Assembly (NCBI RefSeq): GCF_014192095.1
Contig: NZ_JACHXN010000014.1
Coordinates: 85,231 to 149,230 of the forward strand
Source: Phyllobacterium trifolii
GTDB taxonomy: Bacteria; Pseudomonadota; Alphaproteobacteria; Rhizobiales; Rhizobiaceae
DNA length: 64,000 bases
Direction of reading: 5' to 3'
Positions within the stretch are counted from its first letter, which is position 1, and each line of letters starts with the position of its first letter. Shown in pieces: positions 26,038 through 34,631 of this stretch. The position numbers and the translations under genes were made by a program. The notes under the pieces are model-generated. The model made no database searches. It saw only the letters and a list, made by a program, of their open reading frames with translations, and was not told the origin of the DNA.

Positions 26038-26086
26038 GTGCTTAAGTATTGCGATCGAGGAAAATTGTCAATGGAATTTTTTAGTT

Positions 26087-26281
26087 CTAGACGCTTTCGT
26101 AACCTCGGCGCTGGAGCGCCGCCTCAAAATGATTGATCGCTTTTTCGAACTTGTCACGGCAGCCCGTGTTGCAGAATCCGACGACTGCGCCGTTGTAAAG
26201 CGTCAAGCTATCCGCCTTAATTGGATCTCCCGACCAAGGGCAGGTGGTGTTGATCGCATCGCCGATCTTGAGTTCAGACAT
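26087..26281 (-). CDS. Small YHS-like cysteine protein
   Basis: 64 residues from the ATG at 26281, which has AGGAGGAAA upstream. The sequence CPWSGDPI, then an aromatic/Gly strand (LTLYNGAVVGFC), then FCNTGCRDKFEKAI, is the YHS/TRASH-like pattern C...P...F-C-x-x-x-C-x-x-x-F, seen in metal-related small domains. A metal-binding role is possible but unproven. It is encoded 19 bases after the OsmC-type gene in the same direction. A longer open frame up to 26413 runs inside that gene and is not used. Confidence 0.75.
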   Translation of the reverse strand: MSELKIGDAINTTCPWSGDPIKADSLTLYNGAVVGFCNTGCRDKFEKAINHFEAALQRRGYESV

Positions 26282-26300
26282 GATATTTCCTCCTGTGAGT

Positions 26301-26762
26301 TCAGACGGGCTGAACGTCGATATGGGTGAGCACGGAATTGGCAATGAAACATTGCTCGTGCGCCTCATGGTGCAGGTGTTGCTCCGTTGCTGCGTCCGGC
26401 GTTGCACCAGCATAGGTTACATGTGGTTTCAGCGTGACGCGACTGACACAGAGCCTTCCCTGATTGTTCTTGGCGAGTTCGCCTTCCGCGGCATCACGGT
26501 ATTCGTCGATGACAAATCCCTTCCTGGCGGCGCCGCTAAGAAAAAACAGCATGTGACAGCTCGACAGTGACGCGACGAAAGCCTCTTCGGGATCGACATT
26601 CTCCGCCGTGGAATAGGGCAGGCGGACAATATGCGGTGAAGACGAAGCCGGCACCTCGGCACCGCCGTCAAACAGCCAGACATGCGCCCGGCTATATTTG
26701 TTGTCTGTGAAAGCAGCGCCTTCCGGCCGCGTCCATAGAATAGTTGCACCGAATGTCGTCAT
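26301..26762 (-). CDS. OsmC-family peroxide-detoxifying protein
   Basis: 153 residues. The redox pair is visible as Cys in ASLSSCHMLFFLSGA and Cys in AHEQCFIANSV, the two reactive cysteines of OsmC/Ohr proteins. The Arg/Glu-containing N-terminal strand and DPEEAFVASL are also typical. Such proteins reduce organic hydroperoxides with thiol or lipoyl partners in the cytoplasm. It differs from true Ohr in its N-terminus (TILWTRPEGAAFTDNKYSRAHVW), so a general OsmC-family name is safer. It is the first gene of a two-gene unit with the YHS-like protein. Confidence 0.9.
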   Translation of the reverse strand: MTTFGATILWTRPEGAAFTDNKYSRAHVWLFDGGAEVPASSSPHIVRLPYSTAENVDPEEAFVASLSSCHMLFFLSGAARKGFVIDEYRDAAEGELAKNNQGRLCVSRVTLKPHVTYAGATPDAATEQHLHHEAHEQCFIANSVLTHIDVQPV

Positions 26763-26865
26763 GGCTTTTGGGTTTCCCGAATACGATTTTGTTTGAGGTC
26801 AAGCTTGTCAAAACATGCTGGAATTGTCGATAAGGGATGACACGGGAACAACCGGCGAGGACATC

Positions 26866-27648
26866 ATGGATCTGGGTATCAAAGGCAAGCGCGCCATCGT
26901 CTGCGCAAGTTCAAAGGGACTTGGCCGCGGCGTTGCGGAAAAACTGGCCGAGGCTGGCGTCGACTTGACGCTGAATGCGCGCACCGAGGCGACGTTGCGC
27001 GCCACGGCCAATGAGATTGCGGACAAGTATGGCGTCAAGGTTCAGATCGTTGCCGAGGACGTGACGACGGAGACCGGGCGCAACGCACTGCTGAAGGCGG
27101 AACCGCAACCGGATATCCTCGTCAACAATGCTGGTGGTCCGCCAGCGGGCAACTGGTCCGAGTGGGGCGAAGAGGAATGGCTGAAGGCGATCAACAACAA
27201 TATGCTGACGCCGATCCTTTTAATGAACGCGATCTTGCCCGGCATGATCGAGCGGGAATGGGGGCGCGTGCTCAATATCACGTCGGGCTCGGTGAAATCT
27301 CCGATCTCTTCGCTTGGGCTTTCCAACGCTGCACGCAATGGCCTGACCGGTTTCGTTGCCGGCACGGCGCGGCAAGTGGCCAAGCATGGTGTGATCATCA
27401 ACAATATTCTTCCCGGATCGCATGATACGGATCGGACCAAGGGCTTTCTGGAGCGCACGGCGCAAGCCAAGGGTATTTCCATCGAAGAGGCGCGCGCCGA
27501 AGCCTATGCGGAAAATCCTGCCGGACGATATGGGACGGCAGAGGAGTTCGGCGCCGCCGCGGCTTTTCTATGCAGCCAGTATTCCGGTTTTATCGTCGGC
27601 CAGAACCTGTTGCTCGACGGTGGTGCTTACAATTCGACGCAGGGATAG
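26866..27648 (+). CDS. SDR-family oxidoreductase lacking the usual Tyr/Lys motif
   Basis: 260 residues from the ATG at 26866. The cofactor motif is present but altered (CASSKGLGRG instead of TGGxxGIG). LVNNAGGPPAG and the Ser of NITSGSVKSP are kept. The position of the catalytic YxxxK reads LSNAARNGL, so both Tyr and Lys are missing. This is characteristic of the BKR-like SDR subgroup with the PP/G-rich NNAGGP motif. Reaction unknown. The C-terminus GQNLLLDGGAYNS is normal. The gene is alone, convergent with kdpE (11 bases apart). The frame is open from 26815, but the residues there do not match the family. Confidence 0.88.
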   Translation: MDLGIKGKRAIVCASSKGLGRGVAEKLAEAGVDLTLNARTEATLRATANEIADKYGVKVQIVAEDVTTETGRNALLKAEPQPDILVNNAGGPPAGNWSEWGEEEWLKAINNNMLTPILLMNAILPGMIEREWGRVLNITSGSVKSPISSLGLSNAARNGLTGFVAGTARQVAKHGVIINNILPGSHDTDRTKGFLERTAQAKGISIEEARAEAYAENPAGRYGTAEEFGAAAAFLCSQYSGFIVGQNLLLDGGAYNSTQG

Positions 27649-27659
27649 AGCGACTCATT

Positions 27660-28346
27660 TCACTCCGCGATGAACCGATAGCCCACACCGGCTTCGGTGC
27701 GGATGAATTGCGGGTTGTTGGCATCGTCTTCGATCTTGGCACGCAACTGGCCAACGAAGACGCGCAGATATTGCAGATCGTGCACATGCGCAGCGCCCCA
27801 GACCGAGGCGAGGAGTTGACGGTGCGTGACCACCATGCCCGCATGTAATACCAGATGCACGAGCAATTGGTATTCTTTGCGCGTCAGGTGCACTTCCTCA
27901 CCGTTACGGCTGACAATCCGCTTGACCATGTCAACGACAAGTCCATTGGCTTCGAAACGTGAGGGAACGCTCGTGCCGGCCGCCTGTTGCCGCAGCGCCG
28001 TGCGTATACGCGCCAGCAGCTCGCCGATGCCGAACGGCTTCTCGACATAATCATTGGCACCGAGATCGAGGGACGCGATCTTTTCGGCCTCGCGGTCACG
28101 GGCCGACAGAACGATGATCGGCACTTCGGAAAACGCACGTACCGTCTCGATCACTTCCTTGCCGTCCTTGTCAGGGAGGCCAAGGTCGAGGATGATCAGG
28201 TCCGGTGCACTGGTCGCAGCCAGCCGCTCGGCCTCGGCGCCGGTAGAAGCCAGGATCACCTCGTAGCCCGATGCAGTGAGGGCAGGGTTTAGAAACCGCT
28301 GGATCTGCGGTTCGTCATCGACGACCAGAATACGATGCTGGTTCAT
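27660..28346 (-). CDS. kdpE: KdpE-type response regulator
   Basis: 228 residues. The receiver has D10-D11, phospho-acceptor Asp54 (LIILDLGLPDKDG), Ser in VLSAR and Lys in YVEKPF. The DNA-binding half is an OmpR/PhoB winged helix (LTRKEYQLLVHLVLHAGMVVTHRQLL, then QYLRVFVGQLRAKIE, ending TEAGVGYRF). It overlaps kdpD by 4 bases (ATGA), the usual kdpDE arrangement. In most bacteria the pair activates the high-affinity potassium pump operon kdpFABC, but that operon is not adjacent here. Confidence 0.95.
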   Translation of the reverse strand: MNQHRILVVDDEPQIQRFLNPALTASGYEVILASTGAEAERLAATSAPDLIILDLGLPDKDGKEVIETVRAFSEVPIIVLSARDREAEKIASLDLGANDYVEKPFGIGELLARIRTALRQQAAGTSVPSRFEANGLVVDMVKRIVSRNGEEVHLTRKEYQLLVHLVLHAGMVVTHRQLLASVWGAAHVHDLQYLRVFVGQLRAKIEDDANNPQFIRTEAGVGYRFIAE

Positions 28347-31024
28347 GGCATCGCCTCGTCGTCAGAATTGGCGACAGGGAGCCGGATAATGAACCGCGTT
28401 CCGCGCTTGCGAATGGCGGGGCTTTCTGCCTTGATCGTACCGCCCATGGACTCAATAAAACCGCGAGAGATGGAAAGGCCCAGCCCTGTCCCCGGCGCAC
28501 GGCCGTCACCTTTGACGCGCCGGTAGAACTTGTCGAAAATCTTATCGAGATCCTTGGGTGGGATACCCCTTCCCTGATCAGTGATGCTGATGGCAACTTC
28601 CGGACCATCCTGCTTTGCATAGACGGCAATTGGACCATCCCCGGCATATTTCGTCGCATTGTCCAAAAGGTTGAACAGGGTCTGGCCGAGCAGAGAAGCA
28701 TCGCCGTTCACCATGGGCAAATCCGGGGCGATGCTCGTGTCGATGGCAATACCGGGTTTGAGCTTTTTGGTGCGCTCAATGGAAGACAAGATAATTTCAG
28801 CCGCATCGACGGGAAGATTGTTGGCTTTGAGGGTGCCGGCCTCAATCCGCGTCATATCGAACAGGTTGGCTACGAAGCGGTTCAATCGCCCGGCTTCTTC
28901 CTCGATGGAAAGCAAGAGGTCGTCACGCGTATCGGCTTTGATGCGGCTGCCCAACTGCCGCAGCGTGGTAACCGCGCCGGTAATCGAGGCAAGCGGTGTT
29001 TTCAGATCATGTGAAAGAGATGAGAACAGTGCCGTGTGCAGTTTATCGCTCTCCTGCAATGCGGCTGTTTTAGCATTTTCGCGTACGAGCTGCGCGCGAT
29101 CGATGGCGATGGCAGTCTGATCGAGAATCGCGGTGAGCATGCGGTCGTCGTTCTCGCCCAGAGCCGCACGATTCTGCGTGGACAGGCCCAGTACTCCAGC
29201 CACGCCATTCGAAGTAAGAATGGGCAAAAACTGCCACCCGATCTGCGGCAGCGTCGCCGTGTCGGAACCCGCGCGTTCGTTCTTCTCGTAAGCCCAGCGT
29301 ACCGCCGTCATATCCGTGCCATCCAATGTCAGGTCCGGCGGCCATGCCGTCTGCAACGAAAGCTCGCCATCATAAGGCATCAGGATGACAATACCGGTTC
29401 CAAAGGTCGAATGTAGATGCGTGGCGGTGGAGATCAGAACATCATCGAGCCGTGCCGTGCCGGAGAGCTTACGCGAAAATTCATAGAGAGCCTGTGTATT
29501 CTTCGCCTGGTTGCGCGATCGGGCGACCTGGTCGCGCAGGCGACCGGCAAGATCCCCGATCATCAAGGCAACGCCGAGAAAGATGATCAGCGAGAACAGT
29601 TGGTGCGGTTTTGCAATGCTCAGATCATGCAACGGTTCAAGGAAGAAGAAGTTGTAGAAAACGAAGGCGAGGCCAGCTGCGATCACCGCCGAAAGCCGTC
29701 CGCATATCATTGCCGAAAGGATAACGGCGACAAGAAAAAGCATCGACAGATTTTGAGCGTGAACGATGTCGCTGGCGGCGAGACCGAGCAGTGTGGTCAC
29801 ACCGGTGGCTGCAACGGGAAGCGCGATTGCCTTGGCAAGTTCGAGCCGGGTACGCTTGCGCATTGACGGCGGCACGTACGGGGTGCCCTGTTCCTCGCCA
29901 GTGACGATATGCACGCCAATATCGGTGAAACGCTTAATGATCTCGTCGGGCAGCGAACGCCGGAAAGGATTGGCGAACCGCGCTGACTTCGGGCGACCCA
30001 CAACGATCTGCGTGACGTTTTCGCGCCGGGCGATGCGGAAAATTTCTTCGACAAAATCCTGCGCGATAACTCGCCGCGTTTCCGCACCGAGCCGTTCCGC
30101 CAAATCCAGAAGTTTGTCGAGGCGTTTGCTGGTTTCGCCACCAGCGTCGTTGGTCTGGGTCAGCGAGACCACCAGCCAACGGGCGTTCAATCCCGATGCG
30201 AGGCGGCTGGCCGTCCGAACGACCTTTTCGGAGAGGCTGTCGGGACCAACGCAGACGAGCAGCCGTTCGCCTGTCGCCCACGGCCCTTCGATAGCGTTCT
30301 GCCGCAACAGATCAATCATCTGGTCGTCGACGCGATCCGCTGTGCGCCTGAGCGCCAGTTCGCGGAGCGCCGTCAGATTGGCGGGTTTGAAGAAACCCAC
30401 TGCCGCGCGCTCGGCATTGCCGGGCAGATAGACCTTGCCCTCCTTCAAGCGTGCGATGAGCTCTGCCGGCGGCAGGTCGACAAGCAAGACATCGTCGGCT
30501 CGCTTCAGGACAATATCCGGCACGATCTCCCGAACAGTCACGCCGGTAATGCTGGTGACGACATCTGACAGGCTTTCCAGATGCTGGACATTCATTGCCG
30601 TCCAGACATCGATGCCCTGCCACAGCAGTTCCTCGATATCCTGATAACGTTTCGGATGGCGGCTGCCGGGAACATTGGTGTGAGGGAGCTCGTCCACGAT
30701 GATAATTTTAGGCTTGCGGGCAATCGCCGCGTCGATATCGAACTCCTCCAGTACCTTGCCGCGATAGTTGACCTGCTTGCGCGGAATACCTTCAAGTCCA
30801 TCGAGCAGTTCTGCCGTCTCGACCCGGCCATGGGTCTCGGCAAGGCCGATAACGATGTCCGCGCCGTCCTCCTTCAGACGGCGCGCTCTAAGCAGCATCG
30901 CATATGTCTTGCCCACACCGGGGGCAGCGCCCAGAAATACAGTCAGTTTGCCGCGCGTTTCGCGAGCAGCAAGTTGCAGCAATTTATCCGGATCCGGTCG
31001 ATTTTTTTGACCTTGATCGGCCAT
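28343..31024 (-). CDS. kdpD: KdpD-type sensor histidine kinase
   Basis: 893 residues, full length. The order is a cytoplasmic KdpD domain with a P-loop-like GAAPGVGKT (32-40) and DELPHTNVPGSRHPKR, a Usp-like domain, four membrane helices (DUF4118), a GAF-like segment, a HisKA box with SLSHDLKTPLA (His near 669), and an HATPase with N, G1 and G2 boxes (LFNLLDNATKYA, GRGIP, GTGLGLSI). It senses potassium and ionic strength and phosphorylates KdpE in the known family. No kdpFABC gene lies in the window on either side of the pair; the upstream neighbour is a TetR gene. Confidence 0.96.
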   Translation of the reverse strand: MADQGQKNRPDPDKLLQLAARETRGKLTVFLGAAPGVGKTYAMLLRARRLKEDGADIVIGLAETHGRVETAELLDGLEGIPRKQVNYRGKVLEEFDIDAAIARKPKIIIVDELPHTNVPGSRHPKRYQDIEELLWQGIDVWTAMNVQHLESLSDVVTSITGVTVREIVPDIVLKRADDVLLVDLPPAELIARLKEGKVYLPGNAERAAVGFFKPANLTALRELALRRTADRVDDQMIDLLRQNAIEGPWATGERLLVCVGPDSLSEKVVRTASRLASGLNARWLVVSLTQTNDAGGETSKRLDKLLDLAERLGAETRRVIAQDFVEEIFRIARRENVTQIVVGRPKSARFANPFRRSLPDEIIKRFTDIGVHIVTGEEQGTPYVPPSMRKRTRLELAKAIALPVAATGVTTLLGLAASDIVHAQNLSMLFLVAVILSAMICGRLSAVIAAGLAFVFYNFFFLEPLHDLSIAKPHQLFSLIIFLGVALMIGDLAGRLRDQVARSRNQAKNTQALYEFSRKLSGTARLDDVLISTATHLHSTFGTGIVILMPYDGELSLQTAWPPDLTLDGTDMTAVRWAYEKNERAGSDTATLPQIGWQFLPILTSNGVAGVLGLSTQNRAALGENDDRMLTAILDQTAIAIDRAQLVRENAKTAALQESDKLHTALFSSLSHDLKTPLASITGAVTTLRQLGSRIKADTRDDLLLSIEEEAGRLNRFVANLFDMTRIEAGTLKANNLPVDAAEIILSSIERTKKLKPGIAIDTSIAPDLPMVNGDASLLGQTLFNLLDNATKYAGDGPIAVYAKQDGPEVAISITDQGRGIPPKDLDKIFDKFYRRVKGDGRAPGTGLGLSISRGFIESMGGTIKAESPAIRKRGTRFIIRLPVANSDDEAMP

Positions 31025-31128
31025 ATGCGCCTCAAATTATTCGTTCAGTGCGTGGATCACGTGAACGTTTAGCCCAGCTTGACTGCAAATGCCAAGGGCG
31101 CCTTCATAACGGATCTGTGCTCGCCGCG

Positions 31129-31782
31129 CTAATCTCGAGGCCTGATTCCGTTTAGAATAATGCTCAGTACCGCTTGTGCGGTTTGCTCCTTAAAGCCTGG
31201 GCGCCCGACCTGGCTGCCCATGATCGCGCGAACTTGCACGTCGAAATCGGCATAGTGCTGTGTCGTTGCCCATATCATGAAGATGAGGTGATATGGATCC
31301 ACTGGCGCGAGTTTGCCTTCACCGACCCAGCGACGGATCACGCCCGCTTTCTCATCGACCAATGGCTTCAGATACTTGGTGAGAAAATCGCTGATGGCGG
31401 GCGCTCCATGCAGGATCTCGTTGGCGAACAACCGCGACGCTTCCGGATGGGTCTCGGACATGTTGATCTTTAGAGTAATGTATTTGCGCAATTGCTCGAT
31501 CGGATCGCCCTCCGCATCGATCTCGGCAAGCGGCGCCAGCCACTCCGTCAATGTCTCTTCGAGCAGCGTCACATAGATGTTCTGCTTGCGCGGGAAATAA
31601 TAGAGCAGGTTCGGCTTCGACATGCCTGCTCGCTCGGCGATCTGGTCGATCGTTGTGCCGCGGAAGCCATACGTCGAGAAGACGTCGAGTGCCGCGTCGA
31701 GGATGAGTCGGCGGTTGATTTCCTGAATCCGCGTCGTCTTTTCCGGCGCTTCTTTCAGTTTCTTCCTCGCCGCCCTCGCCAT
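31129..31782 (-). CDS. rutR: RutR-like TetR-family regulator of pyrimidine catabolism
   Basis: 217 residues. The HTH ILDAALDVFSTYGFRGTTIDQIAERAGMSKPNLLYYFPRKQNIYVTLL and the ligand domain with LFANEILHGAPAISDFL, then IWATTQHYADFDVQVRAI, match RutR, the uracil/thymine-sensing regulator of E. coli. It is divergent from the pyrimidine-degradation operon, with a RutR-type box in the 204-base gap. Uracil release from DNA as in RutR is a likely mechanism but is inferred. Length is normal. Confidence 0.9.
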   Translation of the reverse strand: MARAARKKLKEAPEKTTRIQEINRRLILDAALDVFSTYGFRGTTIDQIAERAGMSKPNLLYYFPRKQNIYVTLLEETLTEWLAPLAEIDAEGDPIEQLRKYITLKINMSETHPEASRLFANEILHGAPAISDFLTKYLKPLVDEKAGVIRRWVGEGKLAPVDPYHLIFMIWATTQHYADFDVQVRAIMGSQVGRPGFKEQTAQAVLSIILNGIRPRD

Positions 31783-31894
31783 TCCTAGCGTCCCTCTCTC
31801 ATTTGCCCAGACGGGCCTTTTCGTCGCATCCTGGAACTGCTCTAAAGACTTATAAAGCGCTTGACCGTCTTCCTATGCTCTTCTAGCCTGCATT

Positions 31895-31910
31895 TTGACC
31901 AAGTAGTCAA
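31895..31910. promoter_or_regulatory. RutR-type operator box
   Basis: TTGACCAAGTAGTCAA matches the published E. coli RutR consensus TTGACCA-NN-TGGTCAA at 13 of 14 defined positions; the G at position 11 is A here. It lies 77 bases before the aminotransferase start and 113 before the regulator start, in the divergent gap. It is the only such match I found in the gap. Confidence 0.8.
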
Positions 31911-31986
31911 GTTTTTGATTGTGCTGCAGTTCAATCATTCGGGAACACAAAACAAGCGGTAACATCCGCTCTTCGGAGGCTTCACA

Positions 31987-33312
31987 ATGTCTAAAGCGGC
32001 ATACGGGACCAATAACCTTGAGGCGTTCTGGATGCCATTTACGGCAAACCGCCAGTTCAAGGAAAATCCTCGTCTTCTGGTCAGCGCCAAGGACATGCAC
32101 TATAAATCTCATGACGGCCGCGAGGTACTCGACGGGACCGCTGGGCTGTGGTGCTGCAATGCCGGTCATGGCCGGCCAAAGATAGTCGAGGCAGTGCAGA
32201 AGCAGGTTGCCGAGCTTGACTATGCGCCGGCCTTTCAGATGGGCCATCCCAAAGCTTTTGAGCTTGCCGCCCGCCTCGCTGCGATGCTGCCGTCGCCGCT
32301 GGACCATGTGTTCTTCACCAATTCCGGCTCGGAGTCGGTCGATACGGCGCTGAAGATTGCGCTGGCATACCATCGCGCCAAGGGAAATGGCACCAAGGTC
32401 AAGCTGATCGGCCGCGAGCGCGGCTATCACGGCGTCGGCTTCGGCGGTATTTCGGTCGGCGGCATTTCCGGCAACCGCAAAGCGTTTGGCAATGCGCTGG
32501 GCGGTATCGATCATATCCGCCACACGCACGATCTTGCACGCAATGCCTATACCCGAAGCGAACCGGAATATGGCGCCGAGTTTGCCGATGACCTGGAAAA
32601 GGTGATCGCACTGCACGATGCCTCCAACATTGCGGCGGTTATCGTTGAGCCGGTCGCCGGATCGACTGGTGTCCTCATCCCGCCGAAGGGCTATTTGAAG
32701 CGCCTGCGCGAGATCTGCACCAAGCACGATATTCTGTTGATTTTCGATGAGGTCATCACCGGATTTGGCCGTCTCGGTACGCCGTTTGCGGTCGATTATT
32801 TTGGGGTCGTTCCAGACCTTGTCACCACGGCAAAAGGCATCACCAGCGGCGTCATCCCGATGGGCGCGGTATTCGCATCGAAGCAGATTTACGAAACCTT
32901 CATGACCGGCGCGGAAAACATGATCGAGCTTTTCCACGGCTATACCTATTCCGGCCATCCCGTCGCCTGTGCGGCGGCGCTGGCAACGCTCGACACTTAT
33001 GAAGAAGAAGGCCTTCTGACCCGCGCCTCCGAGATTTCAAGTTACTGGGAGGATGCGCTGCATGCACTGAAGGGCCTGCCGCATGTCATCGACATCCGAA
33101 ACCTCGGACTGATCGGCGCTATTGAGCTTGAGCCGATCGAAGGTGCACCAACCAAGCGGGCTTTCCAGGCGTTCCTCAAGGCTTATGAAAAGGGCGTGCT
33201 GATCCGCACCACTGGCGATATCATCGCGCTTTCCCCGCCGCTGATCATCAGCAAGGGGCAGATCGAGCACCTCTTCGACACGCTGGCCGACGTTTTGAAA
33301 AATCTCGATTGA
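31987..33312 (+). CDS. Omega-amino acid--pyruvate aminotransferase (class III)
   Basis: 441 residues. The PLP lysine lies in TTAKGITSG. Other marks are the FTNSGSESVDTALKIALAYH phosphate loop, RGYHGVGFGG and LLIFDEVITGFGRLG, all normal for class III transaminases of the beta-alanine:pyruvate type. In this context it would remove the amino group of beta-alanine or beta-aminoisobutyrate, the end products of reductive pyrimidine breakdown. First gene of the plus-strand operon, downstream of the RutR box. It is 11 bases upstream of the next gene. Confidence 0.93.
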   Translation: MSKAAYGTNNLEAFWMPFTANRQFKENPRLLVSAKDMHYKSHDGREVLDGTAGLWCCNAGHGRPKIVEAVQKQVAELDYAPAFQMGHPKAFELAARLAAMLPSPLDHVFFTNSGSESVDTALKIALAYHRAKGNGTKVKLIGRERGYHGVGFGGISVGGISGNRKAFGNALGGIDHIRHTHDLARNAYTRSEPEYGAEFADDLEKVIALHDASNIAAVIVEPVAGSTGVLIPPKGYLKRLREICTKHDILLIFDEVITGFGRLGTPFAVDYFGVVPDLVTTAKGITSGVIPMGAVFASKQIYETFMTGAENMIELFHGYTYSGHPVACAAALATLDTYEEEGLLTRASEISSYWEDALHALKGLPHVIDIRNLGLIGAIELEPIEGAPTKRAFQAFLKAYEKGVLIRTTGDIIALSPPLIISKGQIEHLFDTLADVLKNLD

Positions 33313-33323
33313 GGACTCTGAGC

Positions 33324-34571
33324 ATGGCGCTGACAGGAAATCTCCGTATCAACGGCGACCGTCTCTGGGACAGCCTGATGGAGATGGCCAAGATCGGGCC
33401 GGGCTTGCGCGGTGGCAACAACCGCCAGACCTTGACGGATGAAGACGGCGAAGGCCGCCGCCTGTTCCAGTCCTGGTGCGAGAAGGCAGGCCTTTCCATG
33501 GGCGTCGACACCATGGGTAGCATGTTCTTTACTCGCGAAGGGACCGATCCCGATGCGCTGCCGGTCTATGTCGGCAGTCACCTTGATACCCAGCCGACGG
33601 GCGGAAAGTATGACGGCGTGCTTGGCGTGCTCGGCGGACTCGAACTGATCCGCACGCTCAACGATCTCAATATCAAGACCAAGCATCCGATAGTCGTGGT
33701 AAACTGGACCAATGAGGAGGGCACGCGCTTTGCTCCGGCCATGCTGGCTTCGGGTGTCTTCGCCGGCATTCACGATCAGGAGTGGGCGTACAATCGCGAA
33801 GACGCCAAGGGCAAGAAGTTCGGTGACGAGCTCGAGCGCATCGGCTGGAAGGGCGATGAAAAGGTCGGCGCGCGCAAGATGCACGCGCTCTTCGAACTGC
33901 ATATCGAGCAAGGCCCGATCCTCGAAGCCGAGGGCAAGGATATTGGCGTGGTCACCCACGGGCAGGGACTGTGGTGGCTGCAGATCACACTGACTGGCAA
34001 GGAAAGCCACACAGGCTCGACGCCGATGCCGATGCGCAAGAATGCCGGGCTTGGTATGGCCCGTATCACCGAACTCGTCCACGCTGTAGCTATGGCGCAC
34101 CAGCCGAGTGCTGTCGGCGCAATCGGCCATGTCGATGTCTATCCAAACTCGCGCAATGTCATTCCCGGCAGGGTCGTATTTACGGTTGATATACGCTCTC
34201 CTGACCTTTCGACGCTGACGGCCATGAAGACGGAAATTGAGGATAAGGCGCCGAAAATCGCCAAGGAGCTCGGTCTGGAGATCCTGATCGAAGAGGCCGG
34301 TCATTTCGATCCGGTGACCTTCGATGAAGGCTGCGTGACCGCCGTGCGCAATGCGGCGGAGCGGCTTGGTTACAGCCATCGCAATATTGTCTCAGGCGCG
34401 GGGCACGACGCCTGTTGGATCAACCGCGTTGCTCCGACGTCGATGGTGATGTGTCCATGTGTCGACGGCCTCAGCCACAACGAGGACGAAGATATTTCAA
34501 AGGAATGGGCTGCTGCCGGCACCGATGTCCTGTTGCATGCGGTTCTGAAGAAGGCGGAGATCCAAGCCTGA
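33324..34571 (+). CDS. Zn-dependent beta-ureidopropionase/N-carbamoyl amino acid amidohydrolase (M20 family)
   Basis: 415 residues from the ATG at 33324 (GAGGA upstream). A TTG that overlaps the previous stop would add five residues only. Metal site marks are VGSHLDTQPTGGKYDGVLG, TNEEGTRFAPAM and ELHIEQGPILEAEG, with dimer-domain GKESHTGSTPMPMRKNAG and the late SGAGHDACWINR. It belongs to the AmaB/allantoate-amidohydrolase branch of M20. Between an aminotransferase and a dihydropyrimidinase, hydrolysis of N-carbamoyl-beta-alanine to beta-alanine, CO2 and ammonia is the best reading. Confidence 0.9.
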   Translation: MALTGNLRINGDRLWDSLMEMAKIGPGLRGGNNRQTLTDEDGEGRRLFQSWCEKAGLSMGVDTMGSMFFTREGTDPDALPVYVGSHLDTQPTGGKYDGVLGVLGGLELIRTLNDLNIKTKHPIVVVNWTNEEGTRFAPAMLASGVFAGIHDQEWAYNREDAKGKKFGDELERIGWKGDEKVGARKMHALFELHIEQGPILEAEGKDIGVVTHGQGLWWLQITLTGKESHTGSTPMPMRKNAGLGMARITELVHAVAMAHQPSAVGAIGHVDVYPNSRNVIPGRVVFTVDIRSPDLSTLTAMKTEIEDKAPKIAKELGLEILIEEAGHFDPVTFDEGCVTAVRNAAERLGYSHRNIVSGAGHDACWINRVAPTSMVMCPCVDGLSHNEDEDISKEWAAAGTDVLLHAVLKKAEIQA

Positions 34572-34631
34572 CCGATAGCCCAAACAGACAGCGACATGTT
34601 CGGCAAAAAAACCAAAAAGGGGAACGGACAC

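Noticed and set aside
31873..34379. Long antisense frames over the aminotransferase and hydrolase genes
   Set aside because: Both sense genes have clear family motifs along their whole length; the antisense frames have none.
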